A DNA stretch of 64,000 bases from Pseudomonas sp. BCA17 (lineage in GTDB: Bacteria > Pseudomonadota > Gammaproteobacteria > Pseudomonadales > Pseudomonadaceae), in NCBI RefSeq assembly GCF_004519405.1, contig NZ_SGWI01000010.1, positions 124,001 through 188,000 of the forward strand, in the 5' to 3' direction. A program made the position numbers and the translations under genes. The notes beneath the pieces were generated by a model. The model saw nothing but the letters and a program-made list of their open reading frames with translations. It was not told the DNA's origin and did no database searches. Positions 1 to 12,300 of this stretch are shown here, piece by piece; within the stretch, counting starts at the first letter, position 1, and every line of letters starts with the position of its first letter.

Positions 1-3000
1 GTGCGCTCAAGGATGCGCAGGTTGATCCTGCGGCCATCAGTTACATCGAGGCCCACGGCACCGGCACCCGTCTGGGCGACCCGATTGAAATCGCCGGCCT
101 GGCCAATGCCCTGGGTGAGCGCACGCCCGCGCAGACCTGCTGGATCGGTTCGGTGAAATCCAACATCGGTCACTGCGAAGCGGCTGCCGGCATTGCCGGC
201 CTGACCAAGGTGCTGTTGCAGCTCAAACACGGGCAGATCGTGCCCTCGCTGCATTCGCGCACGCTCAACCCCTTTATCGATTTTGCCGCAACCCCGTTCG
301 AGGTCAACCAACACCTGCGCGACTGGCCGCAGCCGGTTCAGGGCGGTGAGCCGATGCCGCGCATCGCCGGGATTTCCTCGTTCGGCGCGGGCGGCTCCAA
401 CGCTCACTTGATCGTTGCGCAGTACCCACAGGCCAAGCCTTTACCCGGTCATGACGGCAAGCCCGAAATGATTCTGCTGTCTGCCCGCGAGCCCGAGCAA
501 TTGCGCCAGATCGCCAGCCGTTTGCTTGCCAGACTGGAGCAGTCGCCGGCGACTGACAGCCTGGCCGCCATTGCCCACACCTTGCAGGTAGGTCGCGAGG
601 CGATGGAGCATCGTGCGGCGTTCATCGCGTCTTCGACGGCAAGCCTGCTGGATGCCTTGCGCGCTCTGGCCGGCGGCGACAGCCGTGGCTGGATTTGCGG
701 TGACACGAACGCTAGCAGCGACCACGTCGAACAGTTCAAAAACCGCTTCCCGAGCCAGTGGCGCGAGCAGTTGGCCAGGCTGTTTGCCAACGGTGAGCAG
801 CAACAATTGTTGGCGCTGTGGAGCGCGGGGCTGCGCATCGACTGGGCTGCGCTGTGGGCCGCCAGCGGTGAACAACGCCAGCGCATCAGCCTGCCAACTT
901 ATCCCTTCGCCACCAGCCGCTATTGGGCACCTGTTGGCGCCAATCGCCTGCCTTCGGCAGCGGCGGTCTTGCATCCGTTGCTGCACCGCAACAGCTCGAC
1001 CTTCGACCGCCAGCAATTCACCAGTGACTTCAGCGGTGACGAGCCGTGGCTGCGCGACCATGTGGTGAACGGGCGCAAAACCCTGCCCGGTGCGGCCTGC
1101 CTGGAAATGATCAGGGCCGCGGTGACGCATTCGCGGGAGGACGGCGAGGCGCAGCCCATGGTCATCGAGCGGCTCAACTGGCTGGCGCCGCTGACGGTGG
1201 AATCCGCACCGCGCCGCCTGCGGGTCAACCTGGAGCGCGTAGACGGTCAGCTTGCGGTGACGTTGCTCGGCGATGACGGCGATCAAGTGCATTGTCAGGC
1301 CCGCGTGATCACGGATGTGCAGCCGGTGGCCGAGCGACTGGATCTGGCGCACTGGCGCGACCGACCTTGGCAACGGCGTCTGGACGGCGGCGAAGTCTAT
1401 CGACTGTTCGACCAGATGGGCCTGACCTACGGCGTCAGCCATCGTGCTATCCGCCAGTTATTGATAGCGGAGCAGGGCGGCCAGCGCGAAGTGCTGGCGC
1501 AGTTGAACCTTGAGGGCGTCCATCCCGACGGCGACTGGTGGCTGGAGCCCGGCATGACCGACTGCGCGTTGCAGGCCGCCATCGGCATGTTACTGCCGCT
1601 GAACGATAGCGCCGCCGCACCGTTGTCACTGGTGATGCCGTTTGCCCTGCAACGGCTGGAAATCATCGCGCCGTGTCAGCGGCGGATGTGGGCCTTGTTG
1701 CGCAGCGACCTTGCCGACAATCCCGCTGGCCGGATCACTATCGAGCTGTGTGACGATCAGGGACAGCTCTGCGCGCGATTCACAGGATTGAGCTCAAGAC
1801 CGCTCACGGCGGGGCCAAAAAAACTGAAGAAAACACAACAGCTATTGGCGCCGATCTGGTCAGTGGTCGATGGTGTGATCAGCGAACGGGAGGAAGTCCA
1901 GGGCGCGATGCTGATCTTCGGCGCGACCCCGGCTCGTGAGCAGACGCTGGCTGAACTCTATCCTCAGGCCGCACGGTTGGACGACTCGCAGCCCGACTAC
2001 GAAGCCGAACTGCACGCCCGGCCCGGATTGACCGACGTAATGTGGCTGGCGCCGTCCGACGACAGCGACGCTGACCCGGTCGCGGCACAACAGCACGGCG
2101 TCGTCGCGCTGTTCCGGTTGATCAAGGCGCTGCTGAACCAGGGCTACGGCCCTCGGCCACTGCGCCTGACCCTGATCACCGATCAGGCGATCAGTATCCG
2201 CCCCGGCGAGTCCTGCCGTGCGACTCACGCGGCGGTGCATGGCCTGGCGGGCTCACTGGCCAAGGAATATCCGCACTGGACCGTGCAGCTCGCGGACCTG
2301 CCAGACCCGCAGTTGTCCCTGTTGCCCGCAGCACCGTTCGCCGGCATCGCTTCTGGTGAACTGCTGGCGCTGCGTCAGGGCCAATGGTGGTTCCGCCAAC
2401 TGGCGCGGGTGAAGGCCGACACAATGCCAGCCCGTCTGCCGGTGTATCGCGACGGCGGCGTCTATCTGGTCATTGGTGGTGCCGGCGGGATTGGCGCGGT
2501 CTGGAGCCGCCACATGATCAGCCAGCATCGCGCCCGGGTGATCTGGATCGGTCGCCGTGCGCGGGATGCGCAGATCGAAGCCAAGCTGGACGATCTCATC
2601 GCCATCAGCCTGATGCATGACGCCCCGGCGCCGGTTTACCTGCAAGTCGACGCCGCCGACGAACAGCAACTGGCTGCGGCGAAACAGCAGATCACCGAGC
2701 GGTTTGGCCCGATCAATGGCGTGGTGCATTCGGCGATTGTGCTCAAGGACCAAAGCCTGGCCAACATGGACGAGCAGACCTTCACCCGCGTACTGAACGC
2801 CAAGGTTGCCACCAGCGTGGCCCTGGCCCGCACGTTCGGGAACAGCGCCGACGCGCTGGATTTCGTGCTGTTTTTCTCCTCGATGATGTCCTTCAGCACG
2901 GCTGCCGGCCAAGGCAACTACGCAGCGGGCTGCACCTTTGCCGACGCCTTCGCCGATCAACTCAGGAGCGAATGGTCGTGCCCGGTCAAGGTCATCAACT

Positions 3001-3305
3001 GGGGGTATTGGGGCAGCGTCGGCACGGTGAGTGACGCCCGTTACCAGGAGCGCATGAGCGCGCTTGGCCTGGGCTCCATCGAACCCGAGGAAGGCCTGCG
3101 CGCACTCGATCAATTGCTGGCGGGCGAGCTGCACCAGCTGGGGCTGTTGAAGCTTTTGCAGAGTGACGAAATCGACGGGCTCGACAGCCTGGCCGGTTTG
3201 CTCGGTCACGAACACATCGCGCTCTCCGCGCACACATCCGGCGCCATGGCGGCGATGCAGGACAGGTTAGGGGAAAGGCTGGCGGCGTTGGCAGCGATCA
3301 CGTAA
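1..3305 (+). CDS. rzxB: Trans-AT PKS RzxB, 3' part only (KS C-terminus, DH, KR)
   Basis: The gene is open from the left edge, in the frame starting at base 3, and stops at 3305; its start lies outside the window. The visible part begins inside a ketosynthase: the EAHGTGT motif is near base 50 and KSNIGH near 158. A post-KS linker ends in the usual LPTYPFA motif (about 895-910). A dehydratase follows (about 969-1800) with an intact H-x3-G-x4-P motif (HVVNGRKTLP, near 1057) and an intact D-x3-Q (DCALQ, near 1560). A ketoreductase follows (about 1850-3060) with GGAGGIG near 2475 and the active-site Tyr in GNYAAG near 2917. The protein ends soon after the KR with no ACP; the cMT and ACP that complete the module start RzxC, 58 bases downstream on the same strand. 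There is no integrated AT. By analogy with rhizoxin PKSs the missing 5' part should hold the NRPS A/PCP module that follows RzxA; that cannot be checked here. Confidence 0.9.
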   Translation, partial: ALKDAQVDPAAISYIEAHGTGTRLGDPIEIAGLANALGERTPAQTCWIGSVKSNIGHCEAAAGIAGLTKVLLQLKHGQIVPSLHSRTLNPFIDFAATPFEVNQHLRDWPQPVQGGEPMPRIAGISSFGAGGSNAHLIVAQYPQAKPLPGHDGKPEMILLSAREPEQLRQIASRLLARLEQSPATDSLAAIAHTLQVGREAMEHRAAFIASSTASLLDALRALAGGDSRGWICGDTNASSDHVEQFKNRFPSQWREQLARLFANGEQQQLLALWSAGLRIDWAALWAASGEQRQRISLPTYPFATSRYWAPVGANRLPSAAAVLHPLLHRNSSTFDRQQFTSDFSGDEPWLRDHVVNGRKTLPGAACLEMIRAAVTHSREDGEAQPMVIERLNWLAPLTVESAPRRLRVNLERVDGQLAVTLLGDDGDQVHCQARVITDVQPVAERLDLAHWRDRPWQRRLDGGEVYRLFDQMGLTYGVSHRAIRQLLIAEQGGQREVLAQLNLEGVHPDGDWWLEPGMTDCALQAAIGMLLPLNDSAAAPLSLVMPFALQRLEIIAPCQRRMWALLRSDLADNPAGRITIELCDDQGQLCARFTGLSSRPLTAGPKKLKKTQQLLAPIWSVVDGVISEREEVQGAMLIFGATPAREQTLAELYPQAARLDDSQPDYEAELHARPGLTDVMWLAPSDDSDADPVAAQQHGVVALFRLIKALLNQGYGPRPLRLTLITDQAISIRPGESCRATHAAVHGLAGSLAKEYPHWTVQLADLPDPQLSLLPAAPFAGIASGELLALRQGQWWFRQLARVKADTMPARLPVYRDGGVYLVIGGAGGIGAVWSRHMISQHRARVIWIGRRARDAQIEAKLDDLIAISLMHDAPAPVYLQVDAADEQQLAAAKQQITERFGPINGVVHSAIVLKDQSLANMDEQTFTRVLNAKVATSVALARTFGNSADALDFVLFFSSMMSFSTAAGQGNYAAGCTFADAFADQLRSEWSCPVKVINWGYWGSVGTVSDARYQERMSALGLGSIEPEEGLRALDQLLAGELHQLGLLKLLQSDEIDGLDSLAGLLGHEHIALSAHTSGAMAAMQDRLGERLAALAAIT

Positions 3306-3363
3306 CGCCCCAGAGAAACAATCCATTTCACCCACAGCAGACGCGTCACAGGGAAGTTGAAGC

Positions 3364-6300
3364 ATGCAAACAGCCGCAGATCAGACCACCGCCGCCGCCT
3401 CCGACGAAATCGATGCCCTGGCGCGCCACCTACTGGCGAGCCAGTTGCAGGCGCTTGGGCTGGCTGGCGCCGAGGACCTGCAATGCCTCGCGATGCAGCA
3501 CGGCCATGTCACGCCGGATTATCTGCACCTGTGGCTGGCTGAAAGTCTCAACTACGTCGCCGGTATCGAAACCGACGCTGCCGATTCGCTGTGGCAGCAG
3601 TGGCACGAGCGCTTGCCGCTCTGGCGCCAGGACCCGGATCTGGCCGCCAGGGCGCAGTTGCTCGACGCCTGCCTCAAAGGGCTGCCGGCGCTGCTGCGCG
3701 GTGAGCAGACCGCGACTCGCGTGCTCTTTCCTGATGGCTCGATGACGCTGGTCGAAGGCGTTTACAAGAACAACCGGATTTGCGACTACTTCAATCAGGT
3801 GCTGATCGAGGCAGCGCTGGCCTATATCGAAAGCCGTCCAGCGGGCGCCGAACCGCTGCGCATTCTCGAAGTTGGTGCTGGCACGGGCGGCACCACGGCG
3901 GGCTTGCTGGCGGCGCTGGCACCCTGGCGGTCGCAGATCGGCGAATACTGCTACACCGATCTGTCGCGTGCGTTCCTGCAACACGGCGTCGATCAATTTG
4001 GCCGTGATAACCCGTTTCTGCAAACCCGACTGTTCGATGTGTCGCGCCCGTGCGCCGAGCAGGGCATTGACGCCGACCACTATCATCTGGTGGTGGCGAC
4101 CAATGTGCTGCACGCCACCCCGGAAATCCGCCAGACATTGCGCAACGCCAAGGCCGTGCTGCGCAAAGGCGGATTGCTGATGCTCAATGAAATCAGCGAA
4201 GCGTCGCTGTTCACCCACCTGAGTTTCGGTCTGCTCGAAGGCTGGTGGCTGCACCGCGATGGCGCCCTGCGCATTCCCGGTTGCCCCGGACTTTCGCCGG
4301 CAGGCTGGCAGGCGGTGCTGGAGCAAGAGGGCTTCAGCCCGGTGTTGTTCCCGGCCCGGCAGGCACATGACCGGGGCCAGCAAATTATCCTGGCCGAGAG
4401 CGACGGCATCGTCCGTCAGCCGGTCGCCCGCAACGAACGGCCAGCAGCATCGCCCGTCGATAGCCGCGTGCCTCAAGACAGGTTCACACCGAAGCAGGAA
4501 GAGACCGCCCCGGACGGCTGGCGGCACCGGGTCGCCGACTACCTGCGCAATCTGGTCAGCACCACGTTGAAGATCCCGGTCGAGAAGATGAGCCTGTCGC
4601 GGCCGCTGGAAGACTATGGCCTGGACTCGATTCTGGTGGTCCGGTTGACCCATGCGTTCAGCGAACATTTTGCCGCCATCGACAGCGCATTGTTTTTTGA
4701 AGTGCCGACCCTGGCGGCGCTGACCGAGCATTTTATTCAGCATCGCGGCGAAGAACTTGAAGCGCTGTTGGGGAAACCCGAGGCTGACGTGCGCGAGACA
4801 ACGGCAGACACCACCCGCCTGGAAAAAGCCGCGGTGCCGGTCGAGAAGGCAGAGGCCAGCCACATCGCCATTATCGGTCTCGACGGCCGTTATCCCGGCG
4901 CACAGTCGATGGGCCACCTGTGGCGCAACCTCGCCGACGGCCATTGCGCCATCGACGAAATCCCCGCCGAGCGCTGGGACTGGCGGCGTTACTTTGCTGC
5001 GGAGAAGGGCAAGTCCGGGCATCTGTATACGCGTTGGGGCGGCTTTATCGAAGGCATCGATCAATTCGATCCGGCGTTTTTCCGCATCTCGCGCACCGAA
5101 GCCGAACGGATGGACCCGCAAGAACGGCTGTTCCTGCAAGTGGCCTATCACAGCATCGAAGACGCGGGCTACAACCCGGCGACCCTGCATCAACAGGGCG
5201 AGGTCGGAGTGTTTGTCGGGGTCATGAACGGCAGCTACAACCCCATCAGCAACTACTGGTCGATTGCCAACCGGGTGTCTTATCAGCTGGACCTGCAAGG
5301 CCCCAGTTTCGTGGTCGACAGTGCCTGCTCGTCATCGCTGACCGCGATCCACCTGGCGGTCGAGAGCCTGGGCAGTGGCAGCTGCGACGTGGCGATTGCC
5401 GGTGGCATCAACCTGATCATCAATCCACAGCACTACCTCAGTCTGTGCGAAATGATGATGCTGTCGCCCGGCGAACACTGCCGCGCCTTTGGCGATGATG
5501 CCGACGGCTTTGTCGATGCCGAAGGCGTCGGCGCGGTAGTGCTCAAGCCGTTGCACAAGGCGCTCGCCGACGGCGACCGGATCTACGGAGTGATTCGTGG
5601 TGGTGCGATAAACGCCGGGGGCAAGACCAATGGCTACACCGTACCGAGCGCCGGGGCCCAGCAGCGTGTGCTGGAAAAAGCTTTGGCACGGTCAGCCGTC
5701 GATGCCAGCCGCATCAGCTACATCGAGGCCCACGGTACCGGCACCGCGCTGGGCGATCCGATCGAGATCAGCGGCCTGAGCCGGGTCTTTGCCCATAGCG
5801 ACGACGCCCGCTGCGCCATCGGCTCGATCAAAAGCAATATCGGCCACTGTGAAAGTGCTGCCGGTATCGCCGGGTTGAGTAAGGTCCTGCTGCAACTGCA
5901 ACACCGCCAACTGGTGCCATCGCTGCATGCCGCGCAACCCAACCCGAGCATTGATTTCGAACAGACCTCGTTTCGCCTGCAACAGCAACTGGCGCCCTGG
6001 ACCGCCAATGGTGCGACACGCATAGCCGCCATTTCCTCGTTTGGCGCAGGCGGTGCCAATGCTTCGCTGATTGTCGAGGAACACCTCGGCGTGACCGACA
6101 CACGCCCGGCGATGCCCGGCCCCTGGCTGATCCTGTTATCGGCACGTGATCCGCAACGCTTGATGGAATCGGCGTCGCGCTTGCAGGCTTTTCTAAACAA
6201 AGAGCTGGACACTGAACAGCCGGAAATGGCCGACCTGGCGTGGACCCTGCAGACCGGGCGCGAAGCGATGGCCGAGCGGTTGGCGCTGCGGGTAGATTCC

Positions 6301-9300
6301 ATTGCCGATGTGCAGCGTTGTCTGGCGTCGTGGCTGGCAGGCGAAGCGCTAGACAACGTGTTCCACGGCCATAGCGATCCTTATGACCCGACGATGGATG
6401 AACCGACTTCGCGGCCAATCGATCACTGGCTGCAACACCAACAGTTGACCGAACTGGCGACAGCGTGGGTGCAGGGCGAAGCCATCGACTGGCAGCAGTT
6501 CTATCTCGACAAAGCGTATCGACGCCCTGAGCGGATCAGCCTGCCGGGTTATCCCTTCGCCAGAAACAGCTACTGGATGCCGGGGCTGGCACATCCACCA
6601 GCTGACGCGGCCCTCGTCGAAACGCCCATTGAGCAGGACCTGACCGATTGCTGCTACCTGCCGCGCTGGCAGGCTCAAACTGCAGACGAGCAAGCCACAG
6701 TGCCAGGCGTCGGAGCGGTTGTGCTGGTGACCCTGGGCGAATCCACCTCTGCGACCGGGCTGCTATGGGCGGCATTGGCCGAGCATAATCAAGGCAGCCG
6801 GAATGTGCTGCGGATCGACGGCGGTATTGGCGCCACCACCGAATTGGCGACAGGCCATTGGCATTGCGGCGACGATGATCCGACAGGCTTCGCGCACATT
6901 CTGTCGGCCCTCGGCCCGGTGGCGCAGATCTTGGTGATCGGCGCGCAAACGGCCAACCACATGACGCCATTGGCGCTGGCCGACAGCCTGCAACACCACG
7001 AGTTACCGCTGCTGCGGCTGTTCAAGGCGTTGCAAACGGCAGCGGACGACGCCAGCTCGACCGACTGTTTCCTGTTGTCCTTCGGCCGCTACTCCTTTGC
7101 TGGTGCGCCGCAACGGGGCAATCCGCTGGGGGCCGGCATGGCCGGGCTGGGTTACGCCATGGCCCAGAGCGAACACCGGGTGCACCTGCGCACTCTGGAC
7201 CTCAATCTCGACGAACTTGAAACGCCACACAGCCGGCAACGGCTGCTCGCACAGATCCTTGCCGAGCCTGCTTCGCCGCGCGGTGAGCTGATCAAACTCA
7301 GCCGTGGCGAGCGCTTTATCCAGCAGTTGATCCCGCTGGCGCTGCCGCCGACCCACACCAGCACGTCGGCGCTGCAACAGAACGGGGTGTACCTGATCCT
7401 CGGCGGCAGCGGCGTGATCGGTCAGGTGATCAGCCGTCAGTTGATCGAGGACTATCAGGCCCGGGTGATCTGGCTCGGGCGCAAACCTGCCGACAGCGAG
7501 CAGGTACAGCACAGCCTGAAGGCCGAGCAGTTCCGGGGCAGGGTCGATTATCTTCAGGTCGATGCGACAGATCTGGTGCAATTGCAACAGGCCGTGGCAC
7601 TGGTCAATCAGCGTTACGGGCGAATCAATGGCGCCGTGTTCTCTGCAATGGTCTTCGACTTCGAGAACAGCATCCAGCACACCACCGAGGCGCAGTTCCA
7701 GCAGATTCTCGACATCAAGAGCCGTGGCAGCCTGCATTTTTATCAGGCGCTGGTCGGGCAACCGCTGGATTTCCTCTGCTATTTCTCCTCCGGGCAGGGC
7801 TTTGCCTTTTCCGGCGCGGCCAAGCTGTCGGCCTATGCCTGCGGCATCACCTTCGCCGACGCCTTCGCCGAGGCCATCGGGCCGACGGCGGGTTTCCCGG
7901 TCGGCGTAATCAACTGGGGCTTCTGGCGCGCTTCGCTGCAAGCGCAGAAGGTCAGCCAGCATCTGGACGCGCTTGATGACGATGAGGGCTTTGCCTGTTT
8001 CAGCCGCTTTGTCGCGCAGCTGTCCAGCGGTTCGCTGCGTCGCCTGCTGTGCCTCAAGGCCTCGCCGGCGGTGCGTCAGTTGATGGCCGTGCCCGAGGGC
8101 CAGCAGTTGCGGCTCGATCCAATGGTGCTGGTGCCAGAAACGGCGCCGGGCGTCGAACTGGAGCCCGCCGAGCGCGAGCGGTTGCAGCAGATCTTTGATC
8201 CGCAGACGCTCGATCAATCGATTGCCGTGCTGCTGTTGATCCAGTTGCAGACCTTGGGCATCTTCACTGGGCCCGGTGCCCACAGCGCTGAAGTCTGGCG
8301 CCAGCAGGCCAGGATCAGCGAGCGCTATCGGCGCTGGTGGCAGGAATGCCTGGCGATTCTGGTGGAGCACGGTTACTTGCAGCAGCACGGTGAGGTCTTT
8401 GCCGTGGCAACGCCTGTTGCCCGGACGCCACACGCCGCGATTCTGGCCGCCTGGAAAACCCAGCGCGATCACTATTTTCAGGACCGCGAACGCCGGGTTC
8501 AAGTGACGCTGATCGACGATTGCCTGCAGCAGTTGCCGCAGATTCTCACAGGCCGGATTCAGGCGACGGACCTGCTGTTTCCCGACGGTTCGATGGACAA
8601 GGTCGAGGGCATCTACCAGCACAATACCCTGTCGGACTTCTTCAACGAGCAATTGGCATCGCAGGTGATCGCACACGTGCGGCGGCAGGTTCTGGCCGAA
8701 CCGGGGCGCCCGGTGCGCATCCTGGAAATCGGCGCCGGCACCGGCGGCACCACCGCCGCGCTGCTGGCTGCGCTGGAACCGCTGGCGGGGCAGATCGGCG
8801 AATACTGCTACAGCGATCTGTCCCGGGCATTTCTGCAGCACGGGGAAGCCCGCTTCGCCGCAGGCCGACCTTACTTCACCACGCAAATTCTCGACATCAG
8901 CCAGCCCGCGGAGAGCCTTCAGCCGTATGACATTGTCGTCGCCACCAACGTGCTGCACGCCACCGCCAACATGCGCCGCACCCTGGTCCATGTGCGGTCG
9001 CTGTTGCGCAGCGGCGGCCTGCTGGCGCTGAATGAACTCAACCGCAAGACCACCGCCGCGACCGCCACCTTCGGCCTGCTCGATGGCTGGTGGTTGTATG
9101 AGGACCCGGCGCTGCGAATCCCCGGCTCGCCGTTGATCGCCGAGCAGACTTGGCTTGAGCTGTTGTGGAGCAGCGGCTTTGAACAGGTCGATCTGCACAT
9201 CCCGGCGCAAATCGCCCTGGGTCAACAGATCATCACCGCCCATGGCGATGCACTGACCCTGCAAGTCTTTGAGCCGCAACGGCCCGCCACGTCCGCACAA

Positions 9301-12300
9301 AACAAGGAGTTTACGTTGAACCAGCATCCTGCCAGCGGGCCCGGAGCGTCCGTGGACGTTGCAGACAGACTGCAACAAGTGATCATCGAGGCCCTGGGCA
9401 AAACCCTCAAGGCCGACGGCCAGAGCATCGCGCTGCGCACGCCGTTTTCCGATTACGGCGTGGACTCGATTCTCGGGGTGGGTTTCGTCAAACAACTGGG
9501 CAACCAGTTGGGGATCAAGCTCAACAGCGCGATCCTGTTCGAACAGGCCACGGTGAGCAAACTGCACAGTTACCTGCAAAAATCTTATGGCCCGCAGATC
9601 GAGCGGGCGCTGGCCGAGCCATTGGCGGCAACCGCCGCGCACGGGCCGCAGACAGCTGCGGCACTGATCAAGCCGGTCATGGCGGCTGCGCTGGCGGGTG
9701 AAGAAGAATCCCCGAGCACACGTCCGCAGACCCGCAACACCGGGCGAATTGCCGTGATCGGCATGGCCGGGCAGTTCCCCGGCGCCGATAACGTTGATGA
9801 GCTGTGGGACAACCTGCTGGCCGGTCGCAACGGCGTGCAGGCGCTGGGACCGGACTATCTGCAATCCCGTGCCTACAGCGCCGACAAGCAACCCGGCAAA
9901 AGCTATTGCAATCGCGCCGGCATCCTCAAGGACCGCGACTGCTTCGATCCGCTGTTTTTCAACCTCACCCCCCACGAAGCGGAGTCGATGACCCCGCATC
10001 AGCGGCTGGTGCTGCAAGAAAGCTGGAAGGCTCTGGAAGATGCCGGGTGTAACCCGATGACCCTCGCCGGCGAGGCGGTCAGCATCTATGTCGGCGCCGA
10101 GCCGGGGGGCTATCACCACGACTCCTTTACCGGCAGCTCCGAGGCCATCGTCGCCTCTCGCCTGTCGTACTTCCTCGACCTCAAAGGCCCGGCGATGGTG
10201 GTCAACACCGGTTGCTCGTCTTCCGCGGTGGCGATCCACCAGGCCTGTGAAAGCCTGCGCCACGGTGAAAGCCGCCTGGCACTGGCGGGCGGGGTGTATG
10301 CGCTGCTGGATCAACGCGGGCTGATCAGCCTGTCAGCCATCGACATGCTCAGCCCCAGCGGCCAATGTCATGCGTTCGATGCGGCAGCCGACGGCACGGT
10401 GATTTCCGAAGGCGTGGGCATGGTCGTGCTCAAACGCCTGGAAGACGCCGAGGCCGCTGGCGACCCGATCTACGCCGTGATCGAGGCCTCGGGGGTGAAT
10501 CAGGACGGCGCCAGCAACGGCATTACCGCGCCCAACGGCGACGCTCAGGAGCAATTGCTGCGCGACACCTGGCACAAGTTCGGTGTCGATCCTGCGCAGA
10601 TCAGCTACGTCGAAGCGCATGGCACCGGCACCCGGCTGGGTGATCCGGTCGAGGCCAACGCATTGATCCGTGCGTTCCGCGCGTTCACCGATGCCCAGGG
10701 CTATTGCGTGCTGGGCAGCGCCAAGGCCAACCTCGGTCACGCGGCGGCGGGGGCCGGGGTCATCGGTCTGATCAAAGTCCTGCTGTCGATCCGCCAATGC
10801 ACTTTGCCGGTCATGCCGGGCTTTGCACAGGTCAACCCGCTGATCGAACTTGAACACTCGCCGTTCTACATCAACCGTCAGGCGCAAGCCTGGCAGGCCA
10901 GTGGCGGCGAACGTCTGATCGCGGCACTCAACTCCTTTGGCCATAGCGGCACCAATGCGCATCTGGTGATTGGTGAATACCAAACAACCCACAGCACAGA
11001 CCAAGACGCAACGCCACCGGCAGTGAGCCGGGTTATTCCTTTGTCCGGCAAAACCGCCGCCAGCCTGCGCGACAACGCCCGGGCGCTGGCGCACTGGCTG
11101 GACAAGACCGACCCGCCGCTGAGCCACATTGCCTTTACCTTGCAGACCGCCCGGGAGCCGATGCGGGAGAGGGCGGCGCTGGTGGTCAGTGATCTCGCGC
11201 AACTGCGCATTCAACTGGCCCTGCTGGCCAATGGCGACGCACTGCCTGTGGCGGCGGACGACAACGGCCGGCTGGCCAGTGAGTGGGTCGCCGGCAGCGA
11301 CATCGACTGGGCCGCGCTGTGGCCGACCGGCTCGGCCAAGCGCATTCACCTGCCGCCTTACCAGTTTGCCAAAGAGCGCTACTGGGTCGATCAGACGCCG
11401 CAGCCCATCGTCGAACAGGACACGCCCGAAGACGCAGTGGATGAACCCGCCAACGGCCTGTTTCTGGCACGTCCCGTGTGGCAGGAGCCGCTGGGGGCAA
11501 GCGCTGATGCACACGATGACATCGGCCAGCGCCTGCTGTTGTGGGTTGGTTTCAGCAGTGCGCAAGTGGCACAGTTGCAAAGCCTGAGCAACGCTGCTGG
11601 CGCAGGCGTGCGCGGTGAAATTCTGCCCTGCACCAGGACCGCACCGGCAGCACGTTATCAGGAACTGGCGATTGCGCTGTTGCTGCGGTTGCAGACGCTC
11701 AAGGGCCGGGTTCACGTTGAACTGATGATCGCCGAACAGGCACCGGAGCACTTGCTGTACGCCGGTCTCGACGGCTTGCTGAAAACCGCGTGCTTGGAAC
11801 AACCGGCACTGAGTGCCCGCTGCCTGATGATCGAGGTCGAGCCCGACCAGCCATTGTCGGCGACTCAGCTCGCACAGCTGACCACCACACTCGGCGAAAA
11901 CCGCCGGCGCGCCAGCTCGGTGTTGCAACGCAGCGGCCAACAAGGCGAGTGCCAGGAACTGCAATGGCAGGAACTGGCGGACGATGTCGCCGCCCGCCGT
12001 GAGCACGACCGCATCATCTGGAAAGATCACGGCGTCTACCTGATTACCGGTGGCGCCGGTGGCCTGGGGCTGATCTTTGCCGACGCGATTGCCGAGCAAT
12101 GCAGCGACGCCACCTTGATCCTGATTGGCCGCTCGGCCCTCGATGCGCGTCAGCAGGCGCGATTGCAGGCCATTCGTGATGCCGGCGCGGTGGTCATTTA
12201 TCAGCAGGTCGACCTGACCGACGCCGAAGCGCTGGCGCAGTTGATCGACGACATCTGCACCAACCACGGCGGCCTCAACGGCGTGCTGCATGGCGCCGGG

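Noticed and set aside
7003..10314. Long open reading frame antisense to rzxC (about 1100 codons), with similar ones elsewhere
   Set aside because: It mirrors the codon structure of the GC-rich PKS gene on the other strand and encodes no recognisable domain; the sense frame holds clear PKS domains throughout.
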